Shown here one piece after another: positions 35,902 to 44,052 of a DNA stretch of 64,000 nt (its first letter is position 1; the number at the start of each line of letters is the position of its first letter). The stretch covers positions 1 through 64,000 of the forward strand of contig JAUMVJ010000002.1 of the NCBI GenBank assembly GCA_030530215.1, read 5' to 3'. The notes under the pieces were generated by a model. It made no database searches. It worked only from the letters and a program-made list of their open reading frames with translations, and was not told the DNA's origin. The stretch comes from Coriobacteriia bacterium. GTDB taxonomy: Bacteria > Actinomycetota > Coriobacteriia > Coriobacteriales > Eggerthellaceae. Made by a program: the position numbers and the translations under genes.

Positions 35902-36894
35902 ATGGAACGTAGGGTCGCCGACATACTCAACGCCGCCACCAGCCGCTTCTACGTGCAGCAGGCGCGCTCGTTTTCGCAGACGCGTCAATCCGCCTGGCCG
36001 GGCTGGGAAAGGTGCCTGCCTTATTTGGACGAGCTTGCTGCGGCAGCGGGGGCTAGCACGTGCACCGCTGCGTCTAGCGATGCCGAGCTGTGCGGCGTCA
36101 CAAGGGGAGAGGTCGCTGCGGCGCTTGGCGATGCCGAGACGCATGCCGCCGCTGCAAGGCGCGGTGCGGCGAGACCTCTTTCCTTAGTGGATTTAGGCTG
36201 CGGGAACTTAAGATTTGAGGCGTTTCTTAAGGCTGCCCGACCTAACTTTCCGGTTGAGCTTACAGCGATTGATTTGGGGGCGGCTCTTTTCGAGCAGGCG
36301 CGACCGGGCATTTTCGACGATGCGCAAAACAGCAGCTCGTTTGACGATACCCTCTGTGGCGATGCGGTCTGCCCGGCTGGGCAGCTTGATGCGCATTCTT
36401 TCAAAATGCAGCTTGCCTCATTTCAAGATATCGACGTGATTACGCAAGCTCTTGAGCGGAAACCACTTTTAGGTATTCATCTAGGGAGATCGGCGGACAC
36501 CGTGCTCTGCTTCGGCTTCATGCATCATGTGCCGGGGCGCAAAACGCGGGAATTTGCCTTGCGCGAAATGCTTAAGCTTCTTCGGCCGGGAGGCATTCTT
36601 GCTGTTTCGTTTTGGCAGTTCATGAAAAGCCCTAAGTTGGCAGAGCAGACAGGGCAGCTGCGCGAACAGGCGCTATTCGATTTGGAGCTTGTTAGCGACG
36701 ATCTTGAGGAGGGCGACCATCTTCTTGGCTGGCAAAAAGCCTCGGGCGTGTATCGTTACTGCCACTCCTTCGGTGAAGCCGAGCTTGATTCTTTGGCAGG
36801 GGCGCTGTCCGACTTAGCTAAGCTCGAGGCTCGTTTCGAGGCCGATGGACGCACGGGGAATCTGAACTCCTATTTGATCTTGCGTCGCAAATAA
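35902..36894 (+). CDS. Trm9-like class I SAM methyltransferase
   Basis: The 330-residue methyltransferase resembles eukaryotic Trm9/ALKBH8, which methylate the cm5U34 made by Elongator. Shared landmarks are FSQTR (24-28) with WP (32-33), SAM motif DLGCGN (97-102), FMHHV followed by LREMLKLLRPGGILAVSFWQ (207-239), GDHLLGW (271-277) and YRYCHSF (284-290). Two inserts, Ala-rich at ~48-92 and Ser/Asp-rich at ~138-195, set it apart. It is divergent from elp3 with a 38-base gap. I judge methyltransferase as certain and Trm9-like as probable; the substrate is inferred. Confidence 0.85.
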   Translation: MERRVADILNAATSRFYVQQARSFSQTRQSAWPGWERCLPYLDELAAAAGASTCTAASSDAELCGVTRGEVAAALGDAETHAAAARRGAARPLSLVDLGCGNLRFEAFLKAARPNFPVELTAIDLGAALFEQARPGIFDDAQNSSSFDDTLCGDAVCPAGQLDAHSFKMQLASFQDIDVITQALERKPLLGIHLGRSADTVLCFGFMHHVPGRKTREFALREMLKLLRPGGILAVSFWQFMKSPKLAEQTGQLREQALFDLELVSDDLEEGDHLLGWQKASGVYRYCHSFGEAELDSLAGALSDLAKLEARFEADGRTGNLNSYLILRRK

Positions 36895-36958
36895 AGCGAA
36901 GCAGCAGATATGCTATGCGTGATGCGCCGTGCACGATTTAGCGCCGTTCGCGGCGAAA

Positions 36959-36976
36959 ACCTATCAACTTGGTAGG
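36959..36976. promoter_or_regulatory. ACCTA-N9-TAGG site upstream of thrH
   Basis: ACCTA (36959-36963) and TAGG (36973-36976) are separated by exactly nine bases, as in the cysE operator at 6660-6678. A -10-like TATGAT lies at 36995-37000. The outer arms are not extended here, so the site is weaker than at cysE. Confidence 0.45.
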
Positions 36977-37097
36977 CATTAACTTCGTTTAGGGTATGAT
37001 TCGCCCATTGAAACTATGGCGTGGCGGCATAAGTCGGCTAAGCCGCGGGCTCGCAAGCACGAGCGGGCACCGCAACTCTGAAGCGAAGGAGCACACC

Positions 37098-37697
37098 ATG
37101 AACGTTGCATGCTTGGATCTTGAAGGCGTATTGCTGCCTGAGGTCTGGATTGCTTTTGCCGATGCCGCGGGCATTCCTGAGCTGCGTAAAACCACGCGCG
37201 ACGAGCCCGATTACGACAAACTCATGCGTTATCGCCTGGAGGTTCTGGCGGAACATGGCATGACCTTGCCAGACATTCAAGCGGTTGCCGCAAAGGTGGA
37301 TCCGCTGCCTGGCGCCAAGGAATTCTTGGATGCCCTGGAAAAGGAAATTTCGGTCATCATCGTGTCCGATACTTTCGAGCAGTTTGCGGCGCCTTTGATG
37401 GCCAAACTCGGCAACCCGACTATCTTCTGCAATAGCCTGGTAACCGACGAGACGGGCAAGATCATCGACTACAAAATGCGTTGCGAGCAAAGCAAGCTGA
37501 CCACTATCAAAGCACTGCAGAGCTGTGGCATGGAGCCAATTTGCGTGGGCGATAGCCATAATGATCTGGGCATGATCTTGAATGGCAAGACCGGTTTCTT
37601 GTTCAACACCACCGAGGCCATCAAGCAGGAATACCCGCAAGTCCCCGCCTTCGATAACTACGACGATCTGCTAGAGGCCATCAAAGCCGCACGCTAG
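37098..37697 (+). CDS. thrH: Phosphoserine phosphatase / homoserine phosphotransferase ThrH
   Basis: The 199-residue HAD phosphatase closely resembles Pseudomonas ThrH. It dephosphorylates phosphoserine, the last step of serine synthesis, and can pass the phosphate to homoserine. Motif I is CLDLEGVLLPEVWIAFA, motif II is IIVSDTF, and motif III is GDSHNDLGM. The TTRDEPDYDKLMRYRLEVL cap region also matches ThrH. AAGGAG precedes ATG 37098. It is a single gene between the Trm9-like gene and a strong terminator. Confidence 0.92.
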   Translation: MNVACLDLEGVLLPEVWIAFADAAGIPELRKTTRDEPDYDKLMRYRLEVLAEHGMTLPDIQAVAAKVDPLPGAKEFLDALEKEISVIIVSDTFEQFAAPLMAKLGNPTIFCNSLVTDETGKIIDYKMRCEQSKLTTIKALQSCGMEPICVGDSHNDLGMILNGKTGFLFNTTEAIKQEYPQVPAFDNYDDLLEAIKAAR

Positions 37698-37734
37698 AAC
37701 GCTCTCTTGGCAAAAGTCGGCCTGGCTGACATGT

Positions 37735-37768
37735 AAAACGCGACACTTGATTAAAAGTGCCGCGTTTT
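37735..37768 (+). terminator. Terminator after thrH
   Basis: A 14-bp stem (37735-37748 with 37755-37768, one mismatch) with a 6-base loop, followed by CTTTTG. Confidence 0.85.
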
Positions 37769-37901
37769 CTTTTGCGGTAAAACTCCCGCTCGAGGATAAT
37801 TTTTGTCGAAATTACTTTTAGCCCATCGGTGTTTTTTCTTCGGCTGTAAAGTGGCAAGGAAATCGTTTGACCGACAAAGAACATGGGAAAGGAGAACGCT
37901 C

Positions 37902-39144
37902 ATGGTTAAGGCGTTTACCAAGGGTATTGCGGCATTCTTCGTCGCTTGCGCCCTTCTGCTGGCACTGCCAACGCTGTCTTTTGCCAACGACAACACTTCA
38001 GGGGGGGGGTAAAGCTCTAAGCGATTTCACAGATGTCGATTGGAGCACCGCTACACTTAGCCTCGATAAAAGCGAATACACCTTTGATGGGGCGTACGAA
38101 TCCAACGGAATCCAGATAGATTCTCTTAAGGATTATTACGGTAATTTAAATCTGTATGTGGGCGAGGGAGGCTCGAAAGAGCTTCTTTCGACGTCTTCAT
38201 ATGATTTCGATTACCAGTTTTACACTGAGTCAGAAGGCGGAGAAGCGAAGGACTCAGTCAGTGAATCAGGCATTTATTATGTGAAAATCACTTTGAAAGG
38301 CCTGACTGACGGGGATGGGCAGCCGTGCATCTATTACCTTCCCGTAAAAATCACCATTGAAACGGCCGACCCTTATGATTTGAGCGATTACGTAGTTCGT
38401 CAGCCAGCGAACGAACTTAGGCTTTATGTGGGCGATTCGATTCTGTCCAGTACCTCTCAGGTCTTTGAATCTGAGGACTATTCTGAGGCCATTAGGTATT
38501 GCGGAGAGGGCGACCAGCTCCCCAGCAGCGCTTATGCCGTGGACGCCTCTTGGTACAAGGTCGTAGAGGATGAAGATACGGGCGAATATTCTTATACGAA
38601 AATCGATGGCGTTCCTAGCGAAGCAGGCGATTTCGGGATAAGGCTTTCGGGCGCGTCTCCTTATTACGGTGAAATTTATCTGCATTTTAGCGTTAAGGCT
38701 AAGAGGCATACGCATACTCCCGTGGTAAGCAAGGCTGCGGTTGCTCCTACTTACAAGACTGCCGGCTCAACTGAGGAAATCAAGTGCTCCACTTGCGGCA
38801 TCGTTCTTCAGGCTCAGAGCGCGGTTGCTAAGCTTTCCGCAAAGGCTCAGTCCGTCAAGGTTAGCACCGCCATTAAGAGTGTGAAGAAGGCTAAGGTTAA
38901 GAAGAAGGCCCAGACCGTTTCAGGCGCTATCAAGGTTTCTGGTGGCAAGGGCAAGGTGACTTACTCTAAGGTCTCGGGTTCGGGCAAACTCAATGTCAAC
39001 ACTTCCAACGGCAAGGTCACCGTCAAGAAGAAGACCAAGAAGGGCACCTACTCCATCAAGGTCAGGATGAACGTTGCGGCTTCGGCCGATGGCCAGTTCA
39101 AGGCTTTTAGTAAGACGGTTACCGTGAAGGTGAAAGTCAAGTAA
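37902..39144 (+). CDS. Secreted Lys-rich protein, frameshifted at a G9 tract (phase-variable candidate)
   Basis: ATG 37902 follows AAAGGAG by seven bases and opens a signal peptide (KGIAAFFVACALLLALPTLSFA). After ANDNTSGGG the frame ends at TAA 38010-38012, directly behind nine Gs (38001-38009). The rest of the protein, from KALSDFTDVDWSTATLSLDK to the stop at 39144, is in another frame that has no start of its own. One G fewer or two more would join them into a ~414-residue protein. It has beta-rich modules, a HTHTPVV...CSTCG module near residue 270 and a Lys-rich Ig-like tail. It is either phase-variable, OFF here, or a sequencing error. Confidence 0.75.
38001..38009 (+). repeat. Homopolymeric G9 tract
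   Basis: Nine consecutive Gs lie at codons 34-36 of the secreted-protein gene, just after the signal peptide. This tract is where the two parts of the reading frame go out of register. Confidence 0.95.
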
Positions 39145-39228
39145 CGCTGACGCTAATGAGGGGTCAGGCGGTCCCGACTAGCGAAGGAATGGTCAAGGCC
39201 TGCTTTGCTGGTAAATAAGCTTCAAATT

Positions 39229-39259
39229 AAAGCTGCTCCTATTTACGTGGGGCAGCTTT
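39229..39259 (+). terminator. Terminator after the secreted protein
   Basis: An 11-bp stem (39229-39239 with 39249-39259, one G-U pair) is followed by TCTTTT. It lies 85 bases after the stop codon. Confidence 0.8.
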
Positions 39260-39423
39260 TCTTTTATAAGGCAAGGCTGTTGTTCTCGACGGCAGGTGGG
39301 CTCATGTATTGGCTGCAACCCTCACTCTTTCTAAGCATGTGTTTGCCTTCGTTATTCCTCCTGGAGCAGCAAGAAGAGTGTGAAGATCAGGTAGCCTCGC
39401 GTGTACAGGTTATTCGGTGATCT

Positions 39424-40119
39424 TTACAGATCGAAGCCGAAGGTTCCTTTATCCAGTGGTTCCACCAGGGTGACGTGAAGCGTCGGCTCGTCCACGGTGA
39501 AGCGGATGTTGTAGCCCGCAAAAGCCATGGCATAGCTTTTCTCCGGGTTGTTTTGCAGGGGCGGACGCGGGTCTTGCGCGAGCGCCTCGATAAGCCCGGC
39601 CTGTTTTTCTTCTTGAACTTTTGCTAGCTCGCTTGCGGGGAAATCGACCTTAAGCGGTTGCCAGGGCTCGTCGTCGGTCCAGCCACCGTTGGCTTCGGGG
39701 TGGCAGTCGGCGAAAGGCAAATAGGGTTTGATGTCAAGAATCGGCGTGTTGTCGCGTAGATCGGCGCCCAGAACATGGACGAAAGGCACGCCGTCGACCA
39801 CTTCCACCTTGTCAAGGCGCACACAGGAAAGGCCTAGGGGGTTGGGGCGGAAGGGCGAGCGCGTGGCGAAGACGCCCATGCGGCGCGAGCCTCCCAGGCG
39901 AGGAGGGCGAACGGTTGGTCGCCAGTGGTCGCGATCGGTGTTTTCGAATTGCCAGATTAGCCACAGGTGGCTGAATTCTTGCAAGCCTCGGACGGCTTCG
40001 GGGTTGGCAAACCCCGGCTCAAAGATGATGACGCCCTGGGTGTCGGCGGCAAGCCCGGCATTGCGGGGTATTCCGAACTTTTGGTGATAGTCGGTATGGA
40101 TGTGCGCAATCGGTTTCAT
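39424..40119 (-). CDS. trmO: tRNA (t6A37) N6-methyltransferase TrmO
   Basis: The 231-residue protein belongs to the TsaA/TrmO family, which methylates N6-threonylcarbamoyladenosine-37 in tRNA-Thr. The beta-barrel domain shows PRNAGLAADTQGVIIFEP, LQEFSHLWLIWQF, MGVFATRSPFRPNPLGLSCV and NTPILDIKPYLPFAD, all family signatures. A C-terminal extension (FTVDEPTLHVTLVEP) is usual for bacterial members. It follows the PAP2 gene on the same strand, 87 bases away. Its upstream ribosome binding site is weak. Confidence 0.92.
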   Translation of the reverse strand: MKPIAHIHTDYHQKFGIPRNAGLAADTQGVIIFEPGFANPEAVRGLQEFSHLWLIWQFENTDRDHWRPTVRPPRLGGSRRMGVFATRSPFRPNPLGLSCVRLDKVEVVDGVPFVHVLGADLRDNTPILDIKPYLPFADCHPEANGGWTDDEPWQPLKVDFPASELAKVQEEKQAGLIEALAQDPRPPLQNNPEKSYAMAFAGYNIRFTVDEPTLHVTLVEPLDKGTFGFDL

Positions 40120-40206
40120 ACTTGCAGCTTTCTTTTTATGCCCGTTGCCTTGTCTGGCTTTGATTCTGCTTCGTTTTAGGGCAATGCTTTTTGATGTTGG
40201 GTTTGG

Positions 40207-40701
40207 CTAAACAAGCCAGAACCCGATTATGCCGCAAGCGACAGCGATCAGGATGCCTGCGCAAACGTCGCTTGGGTAATGAACGCCGCCCATCACGCGG
40301 ACAAGCGCCATCGCCAGGCTCAGCACCAAAAGCGCAATTCCTACGGGAGGGCACCAATAAAGCCAGGTCATTGCTATTATCGCCATGCTGAAGGCGTGCC
40401 TGCTGGGAAAGGATTTCCCGTGCGTGTCTTTATAGATCACGGGGTCGATGTTAAGCGCCTCGTAGGGGCGCGCGCGATTGACGACTTTGCGTAAAACGCT
40501 TACACCGACGAAACAGCATGCAGGAACGAGGAGCGCCCGCCAAAAGAAGGAGTCGCCTTGCGCGGCCAGGACAGCAAGCAAGAGGGGATAGATGGCATAG
40601 CCCAGATAGGTGAGGGCTTTGTTGGCGGCAAGAATGCCGGCTTTTGCGCGAGGATGATTGCGCAGAGGCGCCGACCAGCGCTCGTATTGTTCAGCGTCCA
40701 T
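40207..40701 (-). CDS. PAP2-family membrane phosphatase
   Basis: The 164-residue membrane protein has the three PAP2 acid-phosphatase motifs: RKVVNRARP (KxxxxxxRP), SFPSRHAFS (PSGH-like) and RVMGGVHYPSDV (SRxxxxxHxxxD-like). Four to five hydrophobic helices surround them. Such enzymes dephosphorylate undecaprenyl diphosphate or phosphatidic and phosphatidylglycerol phosphates; which one applies is open. It precedes trmO on the same strand. Confidence 0.88.
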   Translation of the reverse strand: MDAEQYERWSAPLRNHPRAKAGILAANKALTYLGYAIYPLLLAVLAAQGDSFFWRALLVPACCFVGVSVLRKVVNRARPYEALNIDPVIYKDTHGKSFPSRHAFSMAIIAMTWLYWCPPVGIALLVLSLAMALVRVMGGVHYPSDVCAGILIAVACGIIGFWLV

Positions 40702-41020
40702 GTTCCCTGTCCATCTTGGCTTTCAGCCAGCTTATCCTCTTGGTTTTTCGCTGGAGTATAGCAAAGCCGCGCGTAAGCGACGTTGCGCACGGCGCTCGAT
40801 GTAGTGTCTGGCTTTGCGTGTTTTCGTTTGCACAAGTCGGCGCTAATTTCTTAGCGATACAGAATACTGTTTAAAGTAAACTCAAAGAAAGTTCATTGTT
40901 GTTTTAATCTGCGATTTTGCAGGCCGCGGTCGTGGGCATGAGCGCTTTTGTGCACGAGCGAAGGCTTCACGCTTAAAGCTTGTGAAAACGCTGCCGCACA
41001 GGTAATGAAGGGGGTGGCCG

Positions 41021-41065
41021 ATGGCAGGAAAAGAGGGCGCAGCCAAAGAGAATGCGCCTGTTTAG
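41021..41065 (+). other. Likely original 5' end of the Fur-family gene, ending in an in-frame amber codon
   Basis: ATG 41021 has AAGGGGG (41007-41013) at ideal spacing and reads MAGKEGAAKENAPV, then TAG at 41063-41065. The same frame continues RNTKQRSLVLEVV, which aligns with the first DNA-binding-domain residues of Fur/PerR proteins. The gene therefore looks as if one codon (for example CAG) became TAG. Confidence 0.65.
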
Positions 41066-41086
41066 CGCAATACCAAGCAACGAAGT

Positions 41087-41458
41087 TTGGTTTTGGAGGT
41101 TGTGCGCGAGCATCGCGATCATCCCACGGCGGAGCAAATCTATCACGATGTGCATGAGCGCAATGCCAAGGTCAGCCGCGCAACGGTGTATCGCAACCTC
41201 AACTTGCTCGACGATAATGGCGAGATTCAGCAGGTGGCGGCGCCGATTGCCAATCGTTTCGACCTGCGTTGCGATCCGCATTATCACATGATGTGCGTTC
41301 GGTGCGGTTCGGTGGTCGATGCGCCGCTGGAATACCAAAAAGCCTACGATGAGCTTGTTGCGAAGACCTCGGGCTTCCAGGTGGTAAGCCATCAAACCCT
41401 GTTCAAAGGTTTGTGCCCTGACTGCCAAAAGGAAAACGGCGAATCGCAAAGCGAGTGA
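41087..41458 (+). CDS. Fur/PerR-family metalloregulator (5' part interrupted by a stop codon)
   Basis: The residues belong to a Fur-family repressor: winged-helix HPTAEQIYHDVHERNAKVSR with ATVYRNLNLLDD, metal site CDPHYHMMCVRCGSVVD and a second CPDC, giving the two CxxC pairs of the structural zinc site. Lying 56 bases before rubrerythrin, it is probably a peroxide or iron sensor. The TTG at 41087 is only the first possible restart after the TAG at 41063; starting there removes the conserved RNTKQR segment. The gene may be inactive, read through, or restarted. No ribosome binding site stands before 41087. Confidence 0.75.
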   Translation: MVLEVVREHRDHPTAEQIYHDVHERNAKVSRATVYRNLNLLDDNGEIQQVAAPIANRFDLRCDPHYHMMCVRCGSVVDAPLEYQKAYDELVAKTSGFQVVSHQTLFKGLCPDCQKENGESQSE

Positions 41459-41514
41459 AGAGAAGTTAAATGCGCTGATGAAGCGTGGAGGTAGATCAAG
41501 AAGGAGGCCATCTT

Positions 41515-42054
41515 ATGGCAAACAAGTACGCTGGCACTCAGACCGAGAAGAACCTGCAGGAAGCCTTTGCGGGGGAATCTCAGGCACGTAACAAGTACAC
41601 CTATTTCGCATCCGTGGCAAAGAAGGAAGGCCTGGAGCAGATCTCTGCGCTCTTCCTGAAGACTGCCGACAACGAGAAGGCTCATGCCAAGATGTGGTTC
41701 AAGGAGCTTGATGGCATCGGCACCACCGCCGAGAACCTGGCCGCCGCTGCCGAGGGCGAGAACTTCGAGTGGACCGACATGTACGACGAGTTCGCCAAGA
41801 CCGCCGAGGAGGAGGGCTTCCCCGAGCTTGCTGCCAAGTTCCGTGGCGTTGCCGCTATCGAGAAGATGCACGAGGAGCGCTATCGCGCGCTTCTGCACAA
41901 CGTCGAGGCACAGGAGGTCTTCAAGAAGTCCGAGGTCAAGGTGTGGGAGTGCCGCAACTGCGGTCATATCGTCGTGGGTACCGAGGCTCCCGAGATTTGT
42001 CCCGTCTGCGCTCATCCTCAGTCTTTCTTCGAGGTTCATGTCGAGAACTACTAG
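41515..42054 (+). CDS. rbr: Rubrerythrin
   Basis: The 179-residue protein reduces hydrogen peroxide in anaerobes. The N-terminal ferritin-like four-helix domain carries the diiron ligands ([20 protein letters not shown] and [15 protein letters not shown]; then [26 protein letters not shown]). The C-terminal rubredoxin domain binds iron through [10 protein letters not shown] and [18 protein letters not shown] precedes ATG 41515. It follows the Fur-family gene by 56 bases and ends in a very strong terminator. Confidence 0.95.
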   Translation: MANKYAGTQTEKNLQEAFAGESQARNKYTYFASVAKKEGLEQISALFLKTADNEKAHAKMWFKELDGIGTTAENLAAAAEGENFEWTDMYDEFAKTAEEEGFPELAAKFRGVAAIEKMHEERYRALLHNVEAQEVFKKSEVKVWECRNCGHIVVGTEAPEICPVCAHPQSFFEVHVENY

Positions 42055-42113
42055 GTTCGCACGCAAGCTCCCAGCTGTGAGCCTGCTCTTCTTTCGATAC
42101 AAGTAGCATGATG

Positions 42114-42153
42114 AAAGGCCCGCGTCACGATGAAACGTGACGCGGGCCTTTTT
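42114..42153 (+). terminator. Terminator after rubrerythrin
   Basis: A perfect 16-bp stem (42114-42129 with 42136-42151) with a 6-base loop and a T-run. It also separates the convergent ettA gene. Confidence 0.9.
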
Positions 42154-42173
42154 CGTTAATTTAAGCGATAGTG

Positions 42174-43853
42174 CTAGTTGCGGGTGAGCTTGCGATGGAT
42201 GCGGTGCGGTTTTGCCGCCTCGGCACCCAGGCGCTCGATGCGGTTCTTCTGGTAATCGTCGAAGTTACCCTCGAACCAGAACCAGTTACCGGGGTTTTCG
42301 TCGGTGCCTTCCCAGGCCAGGATGTGCGTGGCAATGCGGTCGAGGAACCAGCGGTCGTGGCTAACCACCACCGAGCAACCGGGGAACTCGAGCAGCGCTT
42401 CCTCAAGGGCGGCCAAGGTCTCGGTGTCCAGGTCGTTGGTGGGCTCGTCGAGCAGAAGCAGGTTGCCGCCCTGTTTCAAGGTGAGCGCCAGGTTTAGGCG
42501 GTTGCGCTCGCCGCCGGAAAGAACGCCTGCGGGCTTTTGCTGGTCGGAGCCCTTAAAGCCGAAGGAAGCCACGTAGGCGCGGCTGGGAACCTCGGTTTCG
42601 CCTACCATCATGAAGTCGGTGCCGCCCGAAACGACCTCCCACAGCTTGGTGTCGGGGTCGATGCCCTCGCGATTCTGGTCGACGTAGCTGATCTTCACCG
42701 TTTCGCCCACCTCAAGCGTGCCTGAGGTCAAAGGCTCCAAGCCGACGATGGTTTTGAACAACGTGGTTTTACCGACGCCGTTGGGGCCAATAACGCCGAC
42801 GATGCCGTTGCGGGGCAGCTGGAACGAAAGGTCGTCGATCAGCACGCGCCCATCGAATTCCTTATGCAGATGCTCGGCCACCAGCACCTTGTTGCCCAGG
42901 CGCGGGCCTACGGGAATGTGGATCTCGGAGTAGTCGACGTCCTTTGCAGCGCGAGCCTCGGCCTCCATTTGCTCATAGGCAGCCAGGCGCGCTTTGCTTT
43001 TGGCCTGACGGGCCTTGGGGCTCGAGCGTACCCATTCAAGCTCGCGCTTCATCTTCTTGGCAAGTTTTGCCTGCTGCTGGCCCTGCGCCTCGATGCGCGC
43101 GGCTTTGGTTTCCAGATAGGTGGAGTAATTGCCCTTGTAAGGGAACAACTGCCCGCGGTCGACCTCGCAGATCCACTCGGCCACGTGGTCGAGGAAGTAG
43201 CGATCGTGCGTGACGGCCAACACGGCGCCAGGGTAGTTTTGCAGGAATTGCTCCAGCCACAGCACGGATTCGGCGTCCAGGTGGTTGGTGGGCTCGTCCA
43301 AAAGAAGCAGGTCGGGCGCCTCAAGCAGAAGGCGGCACAGGGCCACGCGCCTGCGCTCGCCGCCGGAAAGTACGCTCACGGGCATGTCGGGGTCGGGGCA
43401 CTGCAGCGCGTCCATTGCCTGAGAAAGCTGGCTGTCTAAGTCCCAGCCGTTGGCGGCGTCGATGGCGTCCTGGAGCTTGCCCATTTCTTCCATCAGGGCG
43501 TCGAAGTCGGCGTCGGGCTCGGCCATCTCGGCGCCGATGGCGTTGAAGCGATCGATCTTCGCCAGGATGTCGCCAAAGGCCATCTGCACGTTTTCGAGGA
43601 CGGTTTTATCTTCTTCCAGCGGCGGCTCCTGCATCAGGATGCCGACGGAATAGCCAGGGGTGAGCTTGGCGTCGCCGTTGCTCACTTCCTCAAGGCCGGC
43701 CATGATTTTGAGCAGGGTCGATTTGCCCATGCCGTTGGGGCCCACGACGCCGATCTTCGCGCCAGGGTAGAAGCTCAGCGTCACGTCGTCCAAGATCACC
43801 TTGTCGCCGTGGGCCTTGCGAGCCTTGTACATTTGATAGATGAATTCTGCCAT
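42174..43853 (-). CDS. ettA: Energy-dependent translational throttle protein EttA (ABC-F)
   Basis: The 559-residue ABC-F protein binds the ribosomal E site and gates initiation by the ATP/ADP ratio. It has two ATPase cassettes: Walker A GPNGMGKSTLL and GPNGVGKTTLF, signatures LSGGERRRVAL and LSGGERNRLNL, Walker B LLLDEPTNHLD and LLLDEPTNDLD. The linker contains KMKRELEWVRSSPKARQAKS and the arm region is present. MAEFIYQMYKARKAHGDKVI is the EttA start. ATG 43853 follows AGGAGCG; the frame stays open upstream without a site. Confidence 0.95.
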   Translation of the reverse strand: MAEFIYQMYKARKAHGDKVILDDVTLSFYPGAKIGVVGPNGMGKSTLLKIMAGLEEVSNGDAKLTPGYSVGILMQEPPLEEDKTVLENVQMAFGDILAKIDRFNAIGAEMAEPDADFDALMEEMGKLQDAIDAANGWDLDSQLSQAMDALQCPDPDMPVSVLSGGERRRVALCRLLLEAPDLLLLDEPTNHLDAESVLWLEQFLQNYPGAVLAVTHDRYFLDHVAEWICEVDRGQLFPYKGNYSTYLETKAARIEAQGQQQAKLAKKMKRELEWVRSSPKARQAKSKARLAAYEQMEAEARAAKDVDYSEIHIPVGPRLGNKVLVAEHLHKEFDGRVLIDDLSFQLPRNGIVGVIGPNGVGKTTLFKTIVGLEPLTSGTLEVGETVKISYVDQNREGIDPDTKLWEVVSGGTDFMMVGETEVPSRAYVASFGFKGSDQQKPAGVLSGGERNRLNLALTLKQGGNLLLLDEPTNDLDTETLAALEEALLEFPGCSVVVSHDRWFLDRIATHILAWEGTDENPGNWFWFEGNFDDYQKNRIERLGAEAAKPHRIHRKLTRN

Positions 43854-44008
43854 TAAGGGCGCTCCTGTCCTCGGTGGATCTGCCGCCGCGCCGTTGGCCC
43901 GCCGCCGAGCTTTAGCGTTGCGTTGCCAGCTTATCCTGCCAGCTTTTTCGTTTGTGGATAAATAGATGGCTTGCATTGTCTCATGTATCGCCCGCACACG
44001 CTAATTGC

Positions 44009-44014
44009 TATACT
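44009..44014 (+). promoter_or_regulatory. Extended -10 (TGCTATACT) upstream of the MFS gene
   Basis: TATACT with a TG one base upstream, 38 bases before the likely ATG. No convincing -35 box. Confidence 0.45.
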
Positions 44015-44052
44015 CGCTTGATGAATCTGCACCTTTTGTCTGGCGAAAGAAG

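Noticed and set aside
37867-38000. Upstream extension of the mature secreted-protein frame as its own start
   Set aside because: This stretch translates the signal-peptide DNA in the wrong frame and gives no secretion signal, so the frameshift reading is preferred.
39205-39420. 71-codon frame after the secreted-protein gene
   Set aside because: It runs through the terminator hairpin at 39229-39259 and has a poor start context.
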